Shown here: positions 1 to 12,700 of the stretch, piece after piece
How positions within the stretch are numbered: position 1 is the first letter of the stretch
How the letters are laid out: the number at the start of each line of letters is the position of its first letter
Assembly: GCA_024036415.1 (NCBI GenBank)
Contig: JAMWET010000489.1
Location: 168,501 to 232,500 of the forward strand
Length of the DNA: 64,000 nt
Direction: 5' to 3'
DNA from: Prochilodus magdalenae
Taxonomy: Eukaryota > Chordata > Actinopteri > Characiformes > Prochilodontidae
Made by a program: the position numbers and the translations under genes
Notes under the pieces: model-generated
What the model saw: only the letters and a program-made list of their open reading frames with translations
Databases searched by the model: none
What the model was told of the DNA's origin: nothing

Positions 1-811
1 ATCACTTAAACTGAGTCACTTCACTTTCCAATGAAAACTCTTTGTGTGAAGTATATAAAACTCTTGGGCAACACTATTTGCAGCAGTCCAATCAACTTCG
101 AGAGCCGAGAGGTGGTGAGTCCGTGGTGCATTATAGAATGCAGAACACCATGAAGATAGCTCCACCTGTATACTAGAACCTCTAACTGGAGTAGAACACC
201 ATCCGGGTATCTTCAGTGCACTACAGATCTTCAGTCTGGTCACATACTAGATTTAGTATGTGAGCAGTATGTCATTTGTTTGTTACTGTGCCCTTAAGAA
301 TGTTGTAAAGGAATGTTGCACCCCAAAGTTTTGAATTGGACACTGCCAATCAGAACAGAACTCATTCATCTTAGATCAGCCTTTAAGGCACAATAACAGC
401 CAATAGGACATGTAAAAATTAATTATGAAAATTTTTGGCCCACAAAGCTACATCTACTGACCTTAAAAACACACAGAAAATGCAGGATATTTAAATAAAA
501 AAACAAAAATTAGGAAGTTTGAAAGGTCAGTTTTCCTGGACATGAGCCCTTTAAGAGGCAGGCTCTGGCCTTGTCCACACTGACCACTTTCACAGGCTGC
601 TCCTTTGACCGCAAGTAAAAGAGGAAGCAGGTTTTGTAATAAGACCCAAGGCACAGCCTGCTGAGGGACAATGACTGCGCTGACGGAGGGGAAAATGACT
701 TCTAGTTCTGCCTAAAGCACGCTTCAAAGGGGATCTCGCACGCTGCATCTTCTTTCACTTGAATATTCTAAAAAGGAACTACAGCCTGTGGTATGAAGTA
801 ACACATACAGA

Positions 812-814
812 GAC

Positions 815-851
<37 letters not shown>

Positions 852-862
852 CAGACAGACAA
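812..862. repeat. purine-rich simple repeat (AG / ACAG)
   Basis: Consecutive AG dinucleotides alternate with ACAG tetranucleotides over about 50 bases. It is an imperfect microsatellite with no coding potential. Confidence 0.85.
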
Positions 863-906
863 GTGGTAATGTGGTGGGCATGACAGCATGTGCCTAGTGT
901 ATTAGC

Positions 907-1058
907 TCCATGCTAACTTGTTAGCCAGCTAGTTCATTAGAGCAGGGGACCATACAAGTGCTATGCTGTTAAAGTCAGAGGTAAAACTTGCATACCTTAA
1001 CCCTGGTTTATATGGTGCTCTGCTCTAATGTGCTAGCTGGCTAACAAGTTAGCACGGA
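907..1058. repeat. long imperfect inverted repeat (fold-back element)
   Basis: The left arm (about 907-955) reads TCCATGCTAACTTGTTAGCC and onward. The right arm (about 1011-1058) is its reverse complement with only a few mismatches, for example CATGC against CGTGC. The spacer is about 55 bases. The arms contain the shorter palindromic words GCTAAC/GTTAGC and AGCTAGCT. The structure is typical of a miniature fold-back transposable element, but I cannot assign a family. Confidence 0.8.
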
Positions 1059-1773
1059 CCTTATCCACCAGCCTTAACTCTCAGTCTGACTGTAGTTCTG
1101 CTAGTAGGCTATTTTGGGTCAGTCACAGTCAACCATAGGGACGTTTTCTCTGAGCATAATCTGGTAGTATTCAACAACTCAAACAGTCAATCAGAACTGA
1201 GAGCATGAAAGAAAAACATACAGCAAATAAACAAAGAAAACAGCAAAAACAAATCTCTACATCCAGGACCCTCACTTCACCTAAACACATCACCTGTATC
1301 AGTCCAGACAGCAGAAAATAAATCTGCAGCAGAAACCAGCCAGACACTGGGGGATGGCCAGTCTGTTTAAAATCTCTTAGGATTCAAAGCTTAAAGAAGT
1401 CAGTCTGAATAGACCAGGTAAACCTTCACTGTGCCATTCCACAGTCTCAGATCTTTAATAGTGCTGACAGCAGAAGTGGGTTGTATATGTATCAGCTGGT
1501 CTTCAGTGAGTAGTCGTAACCCAACACGGACATCAGGGACACCGTAACGGCCAAAGAGCTCCCAGACTCAGCTGTATTACACTACACCATGGTCTCTGGC
1601 CCTGGTGCGCAAAACGAGCTGAAGACCAACTGATTTTGTAGAAGGTATGACTGGGACATTTTCCAGCAGTGTCTTGAGGTCTGAGGGGCGAGCATGGGAC
1701 ACACCTATTAGCAGAAGGCCTTTCGCCAAAGCTGAGGTGGCTTCTTCTATTTACATTGTCTCAAGTCGATTGC

Positions 1774-1812
1774 CCAAACAAACAAACAAACAAACAAACA
1801 AACAAACAAACA
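1774..1812. repeat. (AAAC)n microsatellite
   Basis: About nine uninterrupted AAAC units. Confidence 0.95.
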
Positions 1813-2000
1813 GCTAATATAAATACTTAAAAATAAAAACAATAAAATAAAAGCTACTGAATTGGGCAAATTAAACAAGGACGGTAGTGTTTTCTTGGAC
1901 TAGAGAACTAGATTAATTCACTGAATGGATGGAGACAACCCGGCTACTGCTTTAATTTGATGAAAGGGTCACTTTCAAATCAAATAAAAACTCTAATAAA

Positions 2001-2002
<2 letters not shown>

Positions 2003-2058
<56 letters not shown>
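2003..2058. repeat. (GT)n microsatellite
   Basis: About 28 uninterrupted GT units in myo9b intron 2; likely polymorphic. Confidence 0.97.
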
Positions 2059-2059
<1 letters not shown>

Positions 2060-2814
2060 TTGCTGAAGATAATTTAACTACAAAACACATGTCAAATTGT
2101 TTATGCTTGAAAATGTATATTTCATAAGATGAGTTTGTGTGTTTCTATTGTTTAGGTATAAGACATTTTTAAAGCTGCAGCCGTGACACGAGAAACCGTT
2201 CTCTACACATATGGTCCTAAGTGGCAAAAACAGCCTGTCATATCAGGATAACTACTCAGCTAACATCGGATTCAATTATATAAACTGGTGACGATTTTAA
2301 TAATAGTCATGTACCTAGTTTAGTGTAGCAAGTTGCACTTCACATTTTCACACATGCTCAGGGGCCACGTGGGAAAGGCACCATATGGTAAACTGCCCTT
2401 CTGTCTAGCTGACACATCTTAGTTTAGAAGAAGGACAGGCAGTCCAGGAAAATCAGGCAGAGTGGATTGCCAATTGCTTCTTGCCATGAGAAAGCTACAA
2501 TTATGACTAAGTGCAGCAGTAAGTGCTCTCCAAGAGGATGAAGTCTCAGTTATACAAGCAGCAAGAGATGTAGAATCTAATAAACCTGTAATGTGTGAGT
2601 TCACTCTGCCTTCAGAATTAGATTTAGGCTCTGAAGGGCTACAAATTGCAGTAACAATGCTCCATATCCAGGGACAGCTGCCCAGGTTGCTAAGCCTGAA
2701 ATCAAGTTTAAAAATCAATAAGATGAGCCTCATACAATCAGAAAGACAGAACCAGATGTCCACTGCACATAAACATGCTGAGATGTTAACTTTCTCAAAT
2801 TAATTAGCTAGTTC

Positions 2815-2872
2815 TCACACACACACAGACACACACACAGACACACAGACAGACACACACAGACACTTTCTA
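2815..2872. repeat. (CA)n / CACAGA simple repeat
   Basis: Irregular ACAC and ACAGAC units, a degenerate microsatellite. Confidence 0.85.
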
Positions 2873-2887
2873 CAGACATAAATACCC

Positions 2888-3195
2888 CTAGTTGAATCCA
2901 CTGGTCATATTACCGGATATTACTATAGCACGTGATTGGCGGCAGTGGATATTGAAAGGAATGCACCAGCGACATGCAGGACCTGGGAGACCTACACAAA
3001 CCACAGAGAGGTTGAGCCGATGGATTGTTCGAAAGACCCAACAGTCATGATTGCGGACATTCAGTGAGCAGTGATCTCCCCCATGAGTCATTCTGTTACT
3101 GCCATCGTCAGACATTTGCATGAAGCAGGACTACATGCATGCATAACGTTATAATGATTGCCCCTAACAGCACGTCAACTTCACCAAAGATTTCA
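2888..3195 (+). mobile_element. Tc1/mariner-like transposase fossil, amino-terminal part
   Basis: Plus-strand reading gives broken peptide with the Tc1-family HTH/linker signature: GPGRPTQTTERL followed by WIVRKTQQS, comparable to the GRPRQTTRREDRHIVRN motif of fish Tc1-like transposases. Further on it resembles the copies at 6517-6980 and 62347-63080 (the shared 'catgagtcat' stretch, then 'aggactacatgca' and 'tgcccctaacagcacg'). Stops and frameshifts interrupt it. No catalytic DDE residues remain, so it is dead. Confidence 0.75.
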
Positions 3196-3380
3196 ACAGT
3201 GTCATGTTTTTTTTTTTCCAAGCACAAAGCAACATCAGTATGTGCAATTGTCTAAGATGACTGCCTGCAGGTGAAATTCACGTTTATATTTTACAATAAT
3301 TAAGTGCCCTAAACCACAGCGGCAGTTCTGATGGGCTGCAGGTGGTTGGAGAGGGTTAATGAAAGTTCTGGGGAGGCACA

Positions 3381-3490
3381 CTGTATTGTCAAAAGTATGT
3401 GGACACCACTCCCTCCTATTCACAGAGTTCCAGTGTTCCACAACCACTGCTAACAGGAATATGGAATCAAGCACATAGTCACAAGCCATA
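3381..3490 (+). mobile_element. solo end of a Tc1-like element
   Basis: The sequence TATTGTCAAAAGTATGTGGA and the next 80 bases match the terminal region typical of a common fish Tc1-like family (consensus start TATTGCCAAAAGTATT). The larger fossil at 47130-48172 starts the same way and also carries 'aatcaagcac'-like sequence. Only the end is present here, directly beside the myo9b exon donor. Confidence 0.65.
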
Positions 3491-3518
3491 AACCATTTCA
3501 CAGTAGCATCTGACCTAC

Positions 3519-4355
3519 CTCAAGCACAGGTCCAGCTCCAAGGATGGTCCTCTCCACCCCGCTAGCATAGCCCTTCTGGCTGAGAGCAGTCAGGCAGTGG
3601 ATGAGGAAGTTAGTGCTTTGCGTTTTACCAGAGCCGCTCTCTCCAGAGATAACTATGCACTGGTTGATCCGTTTGCGCAGCATAGCATAATATGAGACAT
3701 CAGCGATGGCAAAAATGTGGGGCTCCAGCTTTCCCAGCTGGTGGTTCTCGTACATCTTGACATACTTGGGGTTATAAATGGGTAGGAACTTAAAGGGGTT
3801 GATGGCAACGAGGATGCTGCCGGCATATGTGTAGATCTTCTTCTTTTGGAAGCGATTGCGCAGGTTTTCAAGGATAGTGTCCTCATTGAGGTCAGGTAGG
3901 TTGCACAAGTCATCAAAATCCTCATAGCGTGGAGGCAGGAAGCCTCGGGCAACCAGCCGCTGGGCGTCTTTATCCTTATACACAGCGGGCAGGTGCACAT
4001 AGCGGATGGATCCATCGTGATTACGCTCCTGAAGGAGGAAGTAGAACCCCTCGCTTTGAGGATGCTCTTCCTGTGCTTTCCGTGGCCAGAGAAGAACCCT
4101 GTGCACCGGCAGATCTGTGGACTCCAGAACCCACTCCTCTCCGCCGCTTTCTTTCACCTCCGCCAAGACATAACGCTTGGCTGTGTCCAGGCCCAGGTTG
4201 GCCGCCACATCCTGGATGACAGTGGCAGCCGTAGCCTCCTTGCAGACTTTAACCGTGCAACATGACACCGTCTCCAAGGCGAGGCGGGGGTAGATCTGAA
4301 GAACATAGGCCCGTCCATCTTGGCTAGCTGTTCCATCGCCATCTGTGACACTCAT
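3519..4355 (-). CDS. myo9b: unconventional myosin-IXb, first coding exon (279 aa of a much longer protein)
   Basis: Class IX myosins are actin-based motors with a RhoGAP tail that lower Rho activity at the cell cortex. This exon starts at ATG 4355, with an in-frame TGA 24 bases upstream (4379-4377) fixing the start, and ends in a complete GAG codon before a GTAGGT donor, so it leaves in phase 0. Residues about 15-112 form the Ras-associating-like domain ([21 protein letters not shown]). The motor begins near 146 ([13 protein letters not shown]) and contains [20 protein letters not shown] at 174-193 and the ATP-binding P-loop GESGSGKT at 238-245. The end, GAGPVLE, is where the human MYO9B first coding exon also ends, as I remember it. 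Close identity to MYO9B rather than MYO9A is judged from memory of the family. The rest of the motor, IQ motifs, C1 and RhoGAP domains lie outside the window. No damage is seen. Confidence 0.95.
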
Positions 4356-4415
4356 TCTGACTCTGGGCAAGTTGTTTCAGCATTACGCATGGTCTTCAAA
4401 CTCACCATCTAGCAC
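4356..4415 (-). other. myo9b: myo9b exon 2, 5' UTR part, with splice acceptor
   Basis: On the minus strand a pyrimidine-rich stretch (TTTGTTTTTCTTCTGTCC) followed by ATCAG ends at 4416, giving a good acceptor. The exon then runs about 60 bases before the ATG. It contains two upstream ATGs and an in-frame stop before the main start. The acceptor position is inferred from consensus only. Confidence 0.75.
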
Positions 4416-6516
4416 CTGATGGACAGAAGAAAAACAAATTAGATGAGTGTACATTTACTGCAGCAAGCAAAGTCCATTTAAAACATCACTGCTCCTTGAT
4501 GGGACAGTATGAAGGTGTACCATCATGTTAACAATAAGCAAATTTAAGCTTCAGATGTGTTTACACTGCTAAAGTATGTTTAAACTTCAAGGTATTTGAC
4601 CAGAGATTAAAAACCATTACCTATGCTGACTCACAGCAAATTCCCTTTAGTCTGGGCTTAATCTGGGTCCTGGAAACCAGCCCAGAGACTTACTAATAGA
4701 CACAAATCATTTCTCACAGTCATCATACCTATGGGTGTATTAATTAACCTCTCATGTTTCTTTACAACCGCAAAAACACAAAAAACAGGAAATCAATGTG
4801 AAACTATCTGCAGCATTGCTGCTGTTCAGAATGTAACGATGCATGCTTTGCAGAATACTGCAGCAGATTCATTATACCTTTGTAACAAGATGATCGGTTA
4901 AAAATTTGAAATGATAATCAGCGGGTTTTATGCCATGAGCAGGAGCAACAGTGTCATTCCTGATCACTAGGATGTTAGGACCTAGGTCCAGGTACTATAG
5001 TGATCCCAGTAAACTTTCCTTTGATCTCAACACTTAACCAGACCAGTCCAAAAAAAAAAAAAATTATTATGCTTATTATGAGAGTGTATAGAAGCTTTAT
5101 AATAGTTAGTGTGTAAGGACGCATATCTTCAGGTTTGAGTTATACATCAGACCGGCATAATCGAGAAGTCACTGTAAAGCAAATTAACAGTACAAAACAA
5201 AATCAATAGTGAACCATCAGAATCAGAACCAAATTAGTGTGTCTAGGTCATTTACAATCTGACATTTGTAATAATGTTAATATATTTGGGAACATGTCAA
5301 ATATTTTACTTTTTAGACAAATATTCCAACACAAATAACATGCTAGTTAGTCTTAGCATTGTGCTCAGACAGCTAACCCGGCCATGTTAGTATGGTCGTC
5401 TAGCCCGAACTCCAACCAGGTACAGCCAACCACACCGCAGCTCTACAGCACAAAATTATACAATTTACCTGCAGAAACACAGTTCAACTTGGTTTAGCTA
5501 TTGGGATTGCCCCCCCCACTCCCTCCCTCAAAAAAGGCGTGGTGGGAGTCTACTTGGGATGATGCATTGCCAGTCGTATGGATACGAGTGTGGGTGTACT
5601 CTCCTCCTCCCTGCTCACTTCACCCTGTTAGACTGTTAAGATTTTCCCACCTCTCGACACAGTACTGAAATCATTACACTCTGGCCAGCTGCTATAGGAT
5701 TCAAATAATACCCAACACTCCAAGCAAAACCTGTAAGAGCCTTACAGAGAAAGCCACTTGTTCGTTAAAGAAAAGGTAACCCGACAACACACCGCGGCTG
5801 GCCTGGAAAGGAAAGACCACATTCATCGTCAGCTGGCAGGAAAACAGCAAGTTTTCATCGGAGGTCTCTTTACAACAGACCTGTTTACACTATCCCTTGA
5901 TCCAATTCACATGTCACCACATCAAAGAAGCGGCATCCACAACGGAAAACTGCCTGCCTCACCAATTTCAACTGACGCGCTGATCAACAGGAGCTCAACG
6001 ATGTCGGCAGCTTCTACAGTTTTACCTCAAAAGGACCTACGAGCCCAATGCTTCATAATGGCACAGCACACTGCTGGTTTGAACAGAACGGTTCAACGCT
6101 GCCAGGGCAAGTGGAAAGCAGACATTCAAAATGGTTGTGTTCTCCTCTAAGCCATTTAGGACACCACACAGACTCACCACTCAACAGAAAGAGGGGACAG
6201 AACAATAAACCTGCATCCAGTCCATGCCTTATTTGGAGATGGCACAATACCAACACTAATACTGAAGCCTTGAGAAATGGCTCAAACTGATTCAGCCTTT
6301 TTGCGTTTTCAACAAGGTTTATAAAAAAAAAAACAAAAAAAAAAAAACCTTGTCTTAAATGGAAAGGGGACCTCACTCAGGACCTAACCATCACAAACAA
6401 CAACAATCGCAACATTACCTCAAAACACTGCAGCTTTTGTATTTAAAATAATAATTTTAAAAAATGCTAAAACTACATAATTTACTTTTGTCTTCACTTC
6501 ATACACTCATCAAAAG

Positions 6517-6980
6517 AATAGTTGCAGCCAGAAGGAAACACCCAACAGGAATGAGACATGCAAATGATGGCAGAGGGCTGCGCCACACAGGACTACATGC
6601 ACACAGACCGTTACAATGGCTGCCCTTAACACCATACCAACGTCTCCAAAGACTGCAATGGTGTTGTGCCAGACTGTCATGGAGTGACCCAGAAAGAGCG
6701 CCATCTTCAGTGATGAGTATAGCATTTGTCTTAGTAAAGACCAAGACCAAGACCAACAAATCCGTGTGTGGAGGCACCGTGGTCAGCACCAAGACAAACC
6801 GTTTGTCGCCATGCATCCTGAAGACTACTGACACGTTGCATTAGCAACACAGCAGCCCGATGCCATACTGAGAGAGACAACTTCTGCATGTGTAGCTCAA
6901 TAAATAGTGTCCATATCAGTTTCAACTTATCATTTATTGATCCTGGTATCCTTTATCTTCCTTCCTAGACTTTATTCTTT
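6517..6980 (+). mobile_element. Tc1-like deletion derivative, degenerate copy
   Basis: Begins near AGTTGCAGCCAGAAGGAAAC, a variant of the terminal sequence AGCTGCACCCAGAAGGA seen at 62350. Reading plus strand: LHAHRPLQWLPLTP, LQRLQWCCARLSW, IFSDEYS and IRVWRHRGQHQDKPF, the Tc1 transposase region holding the first catalytic Asp (FSDE). Then comes a short carboxy-terminal piece with 'tgtgtagctcaataaat'. The centre with the second Asp and the Glu is missing, as in the copy at 62347-63080. Stops interrupt the frame. Confidence 0.8.
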
Positions 6981-9352
6981 AGAAAATTAGCGCATTTGAA
7001 AACAAGTTACCTTCATATTGCCTGTCATGCTGCCTCCATTTCATTCAGACAGCTCTGGATTACTGGAAATCCTTAGGGGATCGTTTTATTGCCCTAATTT
7101 AGCATTATTTCTTTCGTGCAATCATTCTAATTTATGGTTAGTTCCAAAATGCATGCAAGTGAAAATACTGCACTTAACTATAGACCTTACAAACAAAACA
7201 GGAACTACTTAACCACAGTACACAAGATCTGCTCTCTGGTAGTTTGCAGAAGACATGGTCAACGTGCCACAAAAGAACCACTGGATGTTAACGTACCATC
7301 TGGGAAGAGCATGTTAACATTATAAACAGAGATTTATTAAAAGGTAACCTTGTTTGTATTTGCATGCTAATTATATTCAATTAATTAAAACTTGGACAAG
7401 CTAAGATTATTTCGCACACGTCACTACATAACTAGATTTGGGTTATGATAACATAGTTAATCAATCCGCCAACAATAATCGTCCAAGCCCCATGCATGGT
7501 GTGAAAACTGATCCAGTCATTTGAACCCAAAATTAAAGTTAACTATTCAACTTTGCTTGTGGTGAAAGAAAGAAATCTATAGATGGCACCTAACTACCTC
7601 CAATGATCAAATCGCAACATGTCATCTTAAGTGGTTATTTGCAACACGCCTCGCCAAACAACCCTTATGCCTTCTCATACTTGCGTGGAGTGCAGAGGAA
7701 CGCAGGAAGCTGTGGTCATCCAGCTGCAGGCAATATGCTGCTGTGAATCAGCCCCCTCATCTTCACTAGAGACACACTGCATCTCTATAAATATACAACA
7801 CAAAGCCGCATAGCCGTTGCGTCATCGGACTCAACGCCGGCATAGCAACTGTATCCCTACGCTACACAACAGAGAGCTGATGGGGGTGGGAAAGTGAGCT
7901 ACAAAGCAGGAAAAGGTAACAAAAGCTTCTGGTATTGACCAGCACAGCAGAGGAGACCGTGACACTAGCGTGAAAAAAAACACAGTGCTACATATGTCAC
8001 TAGCGAAACCGCTCGATTTTATCTTGTAGGCAGGCACAGCCCACATGGGTGACTGCGACCGTGTGATTGAATTTGCGCTGCATTTGGCTATTTGTGCACT
8101 TCTGCCATTGAGCGCCGTTCGGATAGATTCTGCAAATGCCAAATTTGTCATACTTGCGTGCAGAAATCATTACGGTCAACAAAAGATGGGCACCATCGTT
8201 TCCATGGAATTCCCCTTTCAGAGTAAAGTTAGTTATCCCAGCATATTTAAAGCTGAAAATAAGTATTTTAGTTTTAATATTTATCATTTGATTTTTTAAT
8301 TTTTATTTTTCCCTTCACTCCTTCACAGACTAATTAGACATTTCTTCCTCCGCCTCACAAAGCACAGGCTCTTACTAATAGATTATTACTGTAGGCTTCT
8401 AGCAGTTGCTCCAGGTTTTTACTATGATAAACCCCTCACAGTGGTCAACGGTTTTACTGCTAACACTGACAGAGTTGTATTCAGATTTTCAGGTCTGCTT
8501 TTCATTGCTGCCCTCATAGGACTTAGGAGTTATAGGAGTTATCAGTATTACTCTTTTCAGTATTGCCTACAATTGTACATTTTGATTCTTATTTGTGCTT
8601 GACTTTCTAACCAGTGAGGCCCAGATGAGGATGCCCCCCCACCTTTGAGTCTTGGTTCTAGATCCTCGGTAAAGCTGTTTGAGTGACCACATCTGTTGTA
8701 TATATATTAACCATGACTAGTGTGAGGCAACATGCAGATTTTTGGCATTTCCTAGAATATCACTTCTTATTCAATCAATGGCATTAATTAAACTCAGAAG
8801 CTATCCACAAATAATTATAGATATACAACAATATAAAAATACATACTAGGAAAAGGGAGTAATAAAATGCTTGGGGTGTACTTACTTTATCACAACTACA
8901 ATAAAAGCTTTGTATACAATTAAAATATAAGTTGTCACATTCTAGCTTTCCTTTTTACGTGCACACTGGGGACTTATGTAAATGGGACCTAAACACAGTG
9001 GCTTGCACTTTTCATAGCACTCTTCCAGCTAACCCTCAAAAGGAGGCGTTTCTTCTCATACACAGGAGAAAGAGGGGAGGGAGGAGCTACACTCTCAGCT
9101 CCATGCACAGGGCCACGAAAATGAGACAGCTGGAAAACCACCATATGAATCTAAAGAACACATTCTCAAAGAAGATTTTTGGTCAGGTAAAGGGCGAAGG
9201 GCAGTGAAGAAATCTGACATGCTGCTGTCTAATTGGCCAGCTTCTTTTCCGAATGTTCCTGTTTCACCTGAAAATGCTGCTGCAGTTATTGAAGGTCCTC
9301 ATCGTACCCACTTCACTAACAAAAACATTTCCTGAAGTGTATTATCATTACT

Positions 9353-9391
9353 GCTATTATTATTATTATTATTAATTATTATTTATTATTA
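9353..9391. repeat. (ATT)n microsatellite
   Basis: Roughly ten ATT units with two interruptions. Confidence 0.9.
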
Positions 9392-9639
9392 AACAGCTTC
9401 TTTTCTTTTGTTAACCTGCTATGTGAATGTGTAAAGCTCTGTTGTGAAAGCTTGGAGGATTTGTTTTCTGTTAGCATGCTACTAATGGTACTAATCTTAG
9501 CTTAGACCGAACTAGCTTCATGACATACAAATTTGGCAGAGACGGAAAAAATGAAAGGCTCAGAACTACAGAAATTATTGTATTTTTTATTTATACATGC
9601 ATTTCATGAAGGAGGGGGCCTGTTATGCCAGCCTGAGGC

Positions 9640-9735
9640 ACTGGAATGTAACTGCTGCACCATTTAAGGTAGACAAATAGGCAGGTGAAAGCATGGAAGG
9701 TGGAACAGGAAAATTCAAACAAGAAGTTGATGCTT
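9640..9735. mobile_element. fragment of small fold-back element (one arm)
   Basis: Contains ACTGCTGCACCATTTAAGGT, also present at about 29498-29518, and then a GGAAAATTCAAACAAGAAG stretch like the flank of the copies at 29435 and 35570. Only one arm is clear. Confidence 0.5.
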
Positions 9736-12700
9736 AACTTACTGGGTCTGAGAAAAAAAAAATTATACGGCTTTGCTTTGTTCGATGGCCATCTTTGGGT
9801 AGTTTAGCAGTTAGGAATTTGTGTTCACGAATTTGGGGAGGGGGGGGAGCTTCTAAAGGGGCAATAAAGGGGCGTCTTTGTTTTGCTGTTGAGTTCAAAT
9901 ATCCACAGTTGTTCTATAGAACTGTGTACAGCGCCTTTAAACCAGCCATTAACTCCTCACGAAATCCGCATCACCAAAGACCACTTCTGCAATGAATCAA
10001 CAGCAACACAGCAAGTTCCCTATTAGAAGTCTCACTGTGATGGACTTATTTTCCTCAGAGCAACAAAAAAAAAGTTCCAACTACGAGACACGAAACTCAC
10101 TGCTCACCGCTGCGCTGACCAAAAGACTCTCAAACGTCCTCCAGCTCCACCTCAAAAAGAACTGGAGGCATGACTTGCTGCAATGTGCATGCATCTGAAA
10201 ACTGACGGCGCACCAACTTGGTCTGCATGGTCAGGAAGGAAGAAGCCTCTGCATTTACTGTAAGATCAGCTGACTGTAGAGCTTAAGGAACTAAACATAA
10301 GATTCAAGAGCAACATGCTCTGCCATATATTTTCTGTGGCAAAAGAAGTTCCGTCTGCTAATGACAGGTTTTCTGCTTATATCTTCCAGATAGAATCTTA
10401 GTCACTGTAAAGCATGGTGGTGGTAGTACTGCACCGCTTTCACACATGCACCTTTACCAGGAATGCAATTTAATCATGAAAATTCATTTTAATTTAATTA
10501 TCTAACAGCAGTTAATCGGCAGAGGTTTAAGAGTCAACATCAGGTGGAGGTCAAAACCTTCAGTGAATTTAACACAGCAAACAATCAGCACTAGCGTACA
10601 ATTCCCAGGAAATCACAAGGAGGGCTCATGTGTGGACAGAAGTCATCAGCAACTTCATGATACAAATCTAATCATAATACAGATTCCACGGTTCAAGTCA
10701 GGGTTACAAGATGTCATTTCAGCATCGCTATTGCACTGTGCGCATGTTCATATGCACAGCATGTAGCTAGAAAAGCAAGCTGCAAATCAAACAATTCATG
10801 TTAACTCTTTATTTGAGTGACAAAATGAAACCTTTTCTCACAAGTGTCTTTAACAAGTAATCTACAAGAGAAGTCTATCTGATAATGCAACTCACTCAAC
10901 TTTATTTAAAGGGTTGGAAATTACTCAATCCAAGTCATTAATCAACCATCATGTCTGTTACCAAGCTACTTTTGCAGAAACTAAACCATAAATACGTATC
11001 TCAAATAACGTTAGAATAAAAATTTAGTGACCTAGACAGCTTTAACTTCTGAATTAGAAGTTATGGATATTGAGAGTATGCTGTCCGGTGTTTCAAAGCT
11101 TCCCAGTTTCATTTTTACTTCCCTCAAACACTTTGGCCAGTTCATTTGCCATATTAAACCGTTTTTGGCTTTAGGTTCTGTTTTGGTGTTCTACTGCAGA
11201 AGGAATTAAAATTTAGCTCTTAGTTACACACAGAAACACCAGAAATAACAATCGTAACCTATAACAACCACATGACTGTACATGACGCGTGTGCACAAGA
11301 AGAGAAGTCCAAACTCCTACTAATAAGACAGACACGTTTTACAGACGATCTGCCTACTCATTATTAAACACCACTGCTGTAATATTTTAACAAACTAGTT
11401 TTGCCAACATTAAGTGAGGAATGTCTTAGAGGATAAGATGGAGATAATGTGCACTTTCTGGGTTAAAGTTAAAGCTCCACTTTACAGTGTAGATATATGC
11501 TAGTTATAGTCATGCTTGCTGCATGAAACCATAGAAATGCATGACTAAAGCAGAAGAACCCTAAAGTTAGAACAGTATTTAGGAAGTTTAGTCTAGTTTG
11601 AAAGTTTGTGTAACACTGTTTTCTGATCTGGGGTCAATGGAGAAGATGTTTAAGTTAAGAACTGTGGTTCTGTAATAGCTTCTGCCTTAATTCAGTCCTA
11701 ATTAAATATTAAATGGAGATAATCTACTTATTTTAGGGCAAGCAACATCTAATATGTCTTGGTATGTCAGTGATTCACAGGACAAAATAATAATTGCAAT
11801 GAGCAGCTCCACATTGCAACTACACAATGTAGTCAGGTAACACACAGTCATTAACATCCCTATCATGTACAGCATGGAAAACAAGCTGCTCTTGGTAATC
11901 TAAATTTAAAACGTGCAATTATGTGATTTCATGACAAGAAGAATTGGTGATATAAATTTGATTCATTGGATTAATTTAACTCTAAATGCACCCCTTATTA
12001 TTCCCATTTTCCCATTTATCTGGATCCATTCCAAGGCACATGAACTACTCAAATTTCTCAGATCACTATTAATTCAAAGCAGACTCCTATATATAAAGCC
12101 TATATCCAGTCCACGTGTACCTACAACAGAAAAACTGCACTGGTTCAGGTTTCGGGCATCACGACTAAAGATAATTCTGTCAAGTCGCGATGTAGTAGTT
12201 GTAGATTCCTCTCTAATATAGACACAACGATCACAGAATCAGGTCCAAACTGAAAAACAGGATAATCACTGAGCATTTCTGAACTATAAGGGATTTCCTG
12301 GGAAAACAACTGAGCTAACTCCAAACATTTGGCAGCTCGCAGTGACCCAAATTAAATCACTCTGGAAAGTCTTTCGAATGTGAATGCCGCTGTGTGATGG
12401 GCAATTTAGCAAAAATGGGCCAAGTAGAAAAGCTCAGATATGATTTCCGGCATTGATGTTGGGTTGTTTCTTAGTTCAGCACAATCACACTACAAAAACA
12501 ATGACTTGTAATCTGTTAAAGCTGATAAACGTTGTTAAATGGTTGCAAGTACAACCTACACGCAAAAAAAAGGGTACAGTAACAATAGAACCACCTTTAG
12601 GTTTTCTTTAAGGGATTTTACAACTGGTTTTCTGCTTTAGACATTATACATACGGCATCGAACACACACGGACGCAACAGGGAACAGACAATTTCTCTGA

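Larger units (their letters stand above)
1..3518 (-). other. myo9b: myo9b intron 2, 5' part (open at window edge)
   Basis: On the minus strand this follows the donor of the first coding exon: the exon ends in GAG and the intron starts GTAGGTCAG at 3518. I looked for the next motor exon (family sequence AFGNAKT and following) and did not see it, so intron 2 continues beyond position 1. The interval holds simple repeats, one strong inverted repeat and two Tc1-like fossils, listed separately. I see no other gene in it. Confidence 0.8.

Noticed and set aside
4356..4370. myo9b start at the TTG five codons upstream
   Set aside because: Not an ATG; the ATG at 4355 matches the family's MSV start and is preceded by an in-frame stop.
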